A program made the position numbers and the translations under genes. From Oceanicella sp. SM1341 (GTDB lineage: Bacteria > Pseudomonadota > Alphaproteobacteria > Rhodobacterales > Rhodobacteraceae), in assembly GCF_003448965.1 (NCBI RefSeq), contig NZ_QRGC01000018.1, positions 42,850-106,849 of the forward strand: 64,000 nucleotides of DNA. The letters run 5' to 3'. The number at the start of each line of letters is the position of its first letter. Position 1 is the stretch's first letter. Shown piece by piece: positions 61,779-64,000 of the stretch. The notes under the pieces are model-generated. The model worked only from the letters and a program-made list of their open reading frames with translations. It ran no database searches and was not told the DNA's origin.

Positions 61779-62020
61779 GCGGCGGCGGCACCCGCCGGCC
61801 CGGCCTCCCGCCGGGCGATCCGCCACGCGGTGCCGCGCATGCCTGCGTTGCCCGGTGCTACCCGGTGCTGCGAGTGTCACGGCGGACCGGCGGACCGGCC
61901 GGGGCTCTCCCCGCGCTTTGTCCCGCAGGGCGGCCCGCGACATGGCGCGGAGGAGCGTGTGCCACGCTCCTGCCAGGCCCGGCCCCGGGGGCGGGGCGCC
62001 GGAGCCGCATGGCGGCGACA

Positions 62021-62060
62021 CGCGCGGCGGGGGTTCGATGCCCCCGTCGCGCGTTTGCCC
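62021..62060 (+). terminator. Terminator-like hairpin of the GMC gene
   Basis: CGCGCGGCGGGGG, loop TTCGATG, CCCCCGTCGCGCG, then TTTGCCC. Left arm of the inverted repeat, reading in the GMC direction. Confidence 0.55.
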
Positions 62061-62126
62061 TCCACCGGCGCATCGGCCGGGCCGTGTGCACCGGCGACAG
62101 CAGGGACCCCGGCGTCAGCGCGGGGA

Positions 62127-62157
62127 AAAACGTCGGACGGGGGCATCGAGCCCCCGA
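62127..62157 (-). terminator. Terminator-like hairpin of the aminotransferase gene
   Basis: On the minus strand GGTCGGGGGC, loop TCGAT, GCCCCCG, then TCCGACGTTTTT. The T-run makes this the better terminator of the pair, 42 bp after the aminotransferase stop. Confidence 0.6.
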
Positions 62158-62198
62158 CCGCCGTGTCGCCGCGGTCCGCGTCTCCGGCGCGCAGGCCC

Positions 62199-63533
62199 TC
62201 AGTGGCTCAGGGAGAGGCGGGCGTCCTCCACGGCGCCCGCGAGGCGCTCGACGAGCAGGTCGAGCTCGTCCTCCGTCGCGTTGAAGGGCGGCGCGAGGAT
62301 GATGTGGTCGCCCCGCAGGCCGTCGATCGTGCCGGAGCCGGGGTAGATGGCGAGGCCGCGCCGCAGGGCCGCGTCCTTCACCCGGGCGGAGAAGCCCGCG
62401 GCGGCGGGGAAGGGGGCGCCGCTCTCGCGGTCGGCCACGCATTCGAGGCCCAGGAAGAAGCCCCGGCCGCGGATGTCGGCGATGTTGGGATGGGCGCCGA
62501 GATGCTGCCCGGCCCGGGCGCGCAGGCCGGGGGCGAGCCGGGCGACACGGGCGACCAGCCCCTCCTCCGCGATGATGCGCTGCACCTCGAGCGCGCCGCG
62601 GGCGGCGAGGGGATGAGCCTGGTAGGTGTGGCCGTGCACGAAGGCGCCGGAGCCCGCCTCCAGCGCCGCGACCACCCGGTGGCCGACCAGCATCGCGCCG
62701 ATGGGCACGTAGCCGCCGCCCAGCCCCTTCGCCACGGTCTGGATGTCGGGGGTGATGCCCTCGTCCTCCCAGGCGTGGCGGCGGCCGGTGCGGCCCATGC
62801 CGCACATGATCTCGTCGAGCACCAGCAGCACGCCGTGGCGGTCGCACACCGCGCGCATGGCGGGGAAGTAGCCGGGCACCGCCGGCGTGCAGCCGGAGGT
62901 GGCGCCCACCACCGTCTCGGCCAGGAAGGCGGCCACCCGGCCGGGGCCGAGGCGGGTGATCTCGGCCTCGAGCTCGGCGGCCAGCGCCGCCACCCAGTCG
63001 GCGTCGGAGAGGCCGGGAGGCCGGTGGCGAAAGGCCTGGCAGGGCGAGACATGGCTGAAGCCGGGCATCAGCATCGGCTCGTAGATCGCCCGGCGCGCGG
63101 CATGGCCGCTGGCCGAGAGCGCGCCCAGCGTGTTGCCGTGGTAGCTTTGCCGCCGGGCGATGACGTGGGTGCGGGCAGGCTCGCCGCGCTCGACATGGTA
63201 CTGGCGGGCAAGCTTCAGCGCGGCCTCCACGCTCTCGGAGCCGGAGGAGACGAAGAAGGCCCGGGCGAAGGCGCCGCCGCCGCTCTCCACCAGCAGCTCC
63301 GCCAGTTCCTCGGCCGGCGAGCTGGTGAAGAAGGCGCTGTGCAGGTAGCTCAGCGCGGCCGCCTGCCCGGCGATGGCCCCGGCCACCCGCGCGTTGCCAT
63401 GGCCGATGCAGGCCACCGCGGCGCCGCCCGCCCCGTCGAGCACGCGCGCGCCCGAGGCGAGCTCGATCCAGGAGCCGGCGCCGCGCAGCGCCAGGGCCGG
63501 GGGCGGGCCGGCGCGGTTGAGCACGCGGCTCAT
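62199..63533 (-). CDS. Class III aminotransferase (PLP)
   Basis: 444 residues of the omega-transaminase/4-aminobutyrate aminotransferase class: FFVSSGSESVEAALKLARQY, SYHGNTLGALSASGH, LVLDEIMCGMGRTGR and the PLP lysine in TVAKGLGGGYVPIGAM. The substrate could be taurine, beta-alanine or another amine; wording does not settle it. ATG at 63533; upstream in-frame ATG 63656 adds Arg-rich sequence. No clear ribosome binding site. The adjoining GMC gene is convergent and not an operon partner. Confidence 0.9.
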   Translation of the reverse strand: MSRVLNRAGPPPALALRGAGSWIELASGARVLDGAGGAAVACIGHGNARVAGAIAGQAAALSYLHSAFFTSSPAEELAELLVESGGGAFARAFFVSSGSESVEAALKLARQYHVERGEPARTHVIARRQSYHGNTLGALSASGHAARRAIYEPMLMPGFSHVSPCQAFRHRPPGLSDADWVAALAAELEAEITRLGPGRVAAFLAETVVGATSGCTPAVPGYFPAMRAVCDRHGVLLVLDEIMCGMGRTGRRHAWEDEGITPDIQTVAKGLGGGYVPIGAMLVGHRVVAALEAGSGAFVHGHTYQAHPLAARGALEVQRIIAEEGLVARVARLAPGLRARAGQHLGAHPNIADIRGRGFFLGLECVADRESGAPFPAAAGFSARVKDAALRRGLAIYPGSGTIDGLRGDHIILAPPFNATEDELDLLVERLAGAVEDARLSLSH

Positions 63534-64000
63534 GCGGCACCGGGCGAGGACAGGGCGGCGGGAGCGGGCATGGCGGGGTCTCCGTCGGGAAAGGGACACC
63601 CGTCGACTATGCAGGTGCCGCGCGCCGGGGCAACGCCCTTCCCCACGGGAATTCACTGCAATTCACTTGGGCCGGAGGCGCGGGGCGTGGCCTTCTGGGG
63701 CAGGGCGGCCGCGCCACGGGTTCCTGTGCCGCGGCCGCCCCGGGGCATGCGTATCGCCCGGCCCGGGGCAAGCACTGCGAGGCGCATCGATCGATGGGGA
63801 CGAGAGCCGAGACCGGGGCCGGCCGCGCCGCCCCCGCGGGTGCCCCGCGCCACCGGCGGGGCGCCCTGCGCGAGACCGACTTCACCGGCATTGCGCGGCA
63901 GGACAGGGCCGCAGGCCGGCGCCGGCGCTGCCTGCCCGCTGCGCGGCCAGGCCCGCACCGCGCCCCGGCAGCAGGAGCGGCACCGGCGCATGCCTTGCGC
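63534..64000. other. Window end, no gene recognised
   Basis: 467 bp upstream of the aminotransferase. The frames are low-complexity Arg/Ala/Pro/Gly; about 63600-63670 is somewhat less GC-rich and could hold the aminotransferase promoter, but no clear pair of boxes is seen. Confidence 0.35.

Larger units (their letters stand above)
62011..62174. repeat. 45-bp imperfect inverted repeat with internal hairpins
   Basis: Left arm 62011-62056 and right arm 62129-62174 are reverse complements with few mismatches across about 45 bp (shared core GACGGGGGCATCGA and GTGTCGCCGC on the right-arm strand). Each arm is itself a hairpin of the GGGGG-N7-CCCCC type. The inner 70 bp is unique. Confidence 0.75.
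61779..62198. other. Convergent gap with inverted hairpin repeats
   Basis: 420 bp between the convergent GMC and aminotransferase genes. 61779-62010 is GC-rich without recognised features. 62011-62174 is the inverted repeat described separately. Confidence 0.5.

Noticed and set aside
63534..63991. Minus-strand frames of 94-112 codons at the window end
   Set aside because: Low-complexity Arg/Ala/Pro/Gly products without a family or start context; they overlap each other in different frames.

Overview
The window is very GC-rich DNA (roughly 70% or more by eye), densely packed with genes, from an alphaproteobacterium. Gene content and order point to the Rhodobacterales (Paracoccaceae-like): pcaQ divergent from pcaDC, dapE and dapD separated by a small conserved gene, DUF-poor cob genes with cbiD, Mrp, and an RTX protein with a sialate-esterase-like domain. 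The genus cannot be named from sequence alone. No integrase, transposase, phage gene, rRNA or CRISPR array is visible. Because of the base composition, very long antisense open frames (800-1000 codons) run opposite real genes and were discarded.

Layout. 0-2.2 kb: the end of a protocatechuate (beta-ketoadipate) operon, pcaD-pcaC, with its LysR regulator pcaQ and a near-perfect PcaQ operator. 2.2-3.2 kb: IclR regulator and tRNA-Asn. 3.5-10.1 kb: CHAD protein, a PAS histidine kinase with its Rcp1-type response regulator, and a triple-PAS GGDEF-EAL protein. 10.6-12.5 kb: divergent genes for the two halves of MnmC. 12.8-13.6 kb: an orphan TupA-type tungstate-binding protein. 14-19.4 kb: PHP metallohydrolase divergent from a NMT1-type ABC importer with an amidase. 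19.5-23.4 kb: spermidine/putrescine-type importer. 23.6-27.7 kb: Ohr, gluconate dehydrogenase and kinase, CPBP membrane protease, lipoprotein. 28-32 kb: cobalamin genes cobB-cobA and cbiD-cobK. 32-36 kb: lysine/diaminopimelate genes dapE and dapD, LOG protein. 36.6-39.2 kb: esterase-like phytase-family protein, MepA endopeptidase, thioesterase. 39.5-49.2 kb: a six-gene envelope cluster. 49.5-54.7 kb: Mrp, NTF2-like, GNAT, tRNA-Gln, hexapeptide acyltransferase, RTX esterase. 55-63.5 kb: Hsp70-like ATPase, SDR/HxlR pair, HTH regulator/SDR pair, GMC oxidoreductase, class III aminotransferase.

The most interesting region is 39476-49238. It encodes a secreted von Willebrand A protein, a LolD-like ATPase, an FtsX-like permease, a formylglycine-generating-enzyme-like protein, a lipoprotein and a secreted trypsin-like protease. 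Four of these have the same domain set as the TagT, TagS, TagR and TagQ proteins that control the PpkA kinase of Pseudomonas type VI secretion, and the vWA protein resembles a detached PpkA periplasmic domain. No kinase, phosphatase or T6SS structural gene lies in the window. I infer a stand-alone, kinase-less envelope-sensing or proteolytic system.

The intergenic space is unusually structured. A ~130-165 bp repeat with internal 16-bp inverted repeats occurs four times between 27.9 and 43.2 kb. A second, ~70-88 bp repeat sits just after three stop codons. A 37-bp-period array of terminator-like units follows tupA. A 45-bp inverted repeat of hairpins separates the last two convergent genes.
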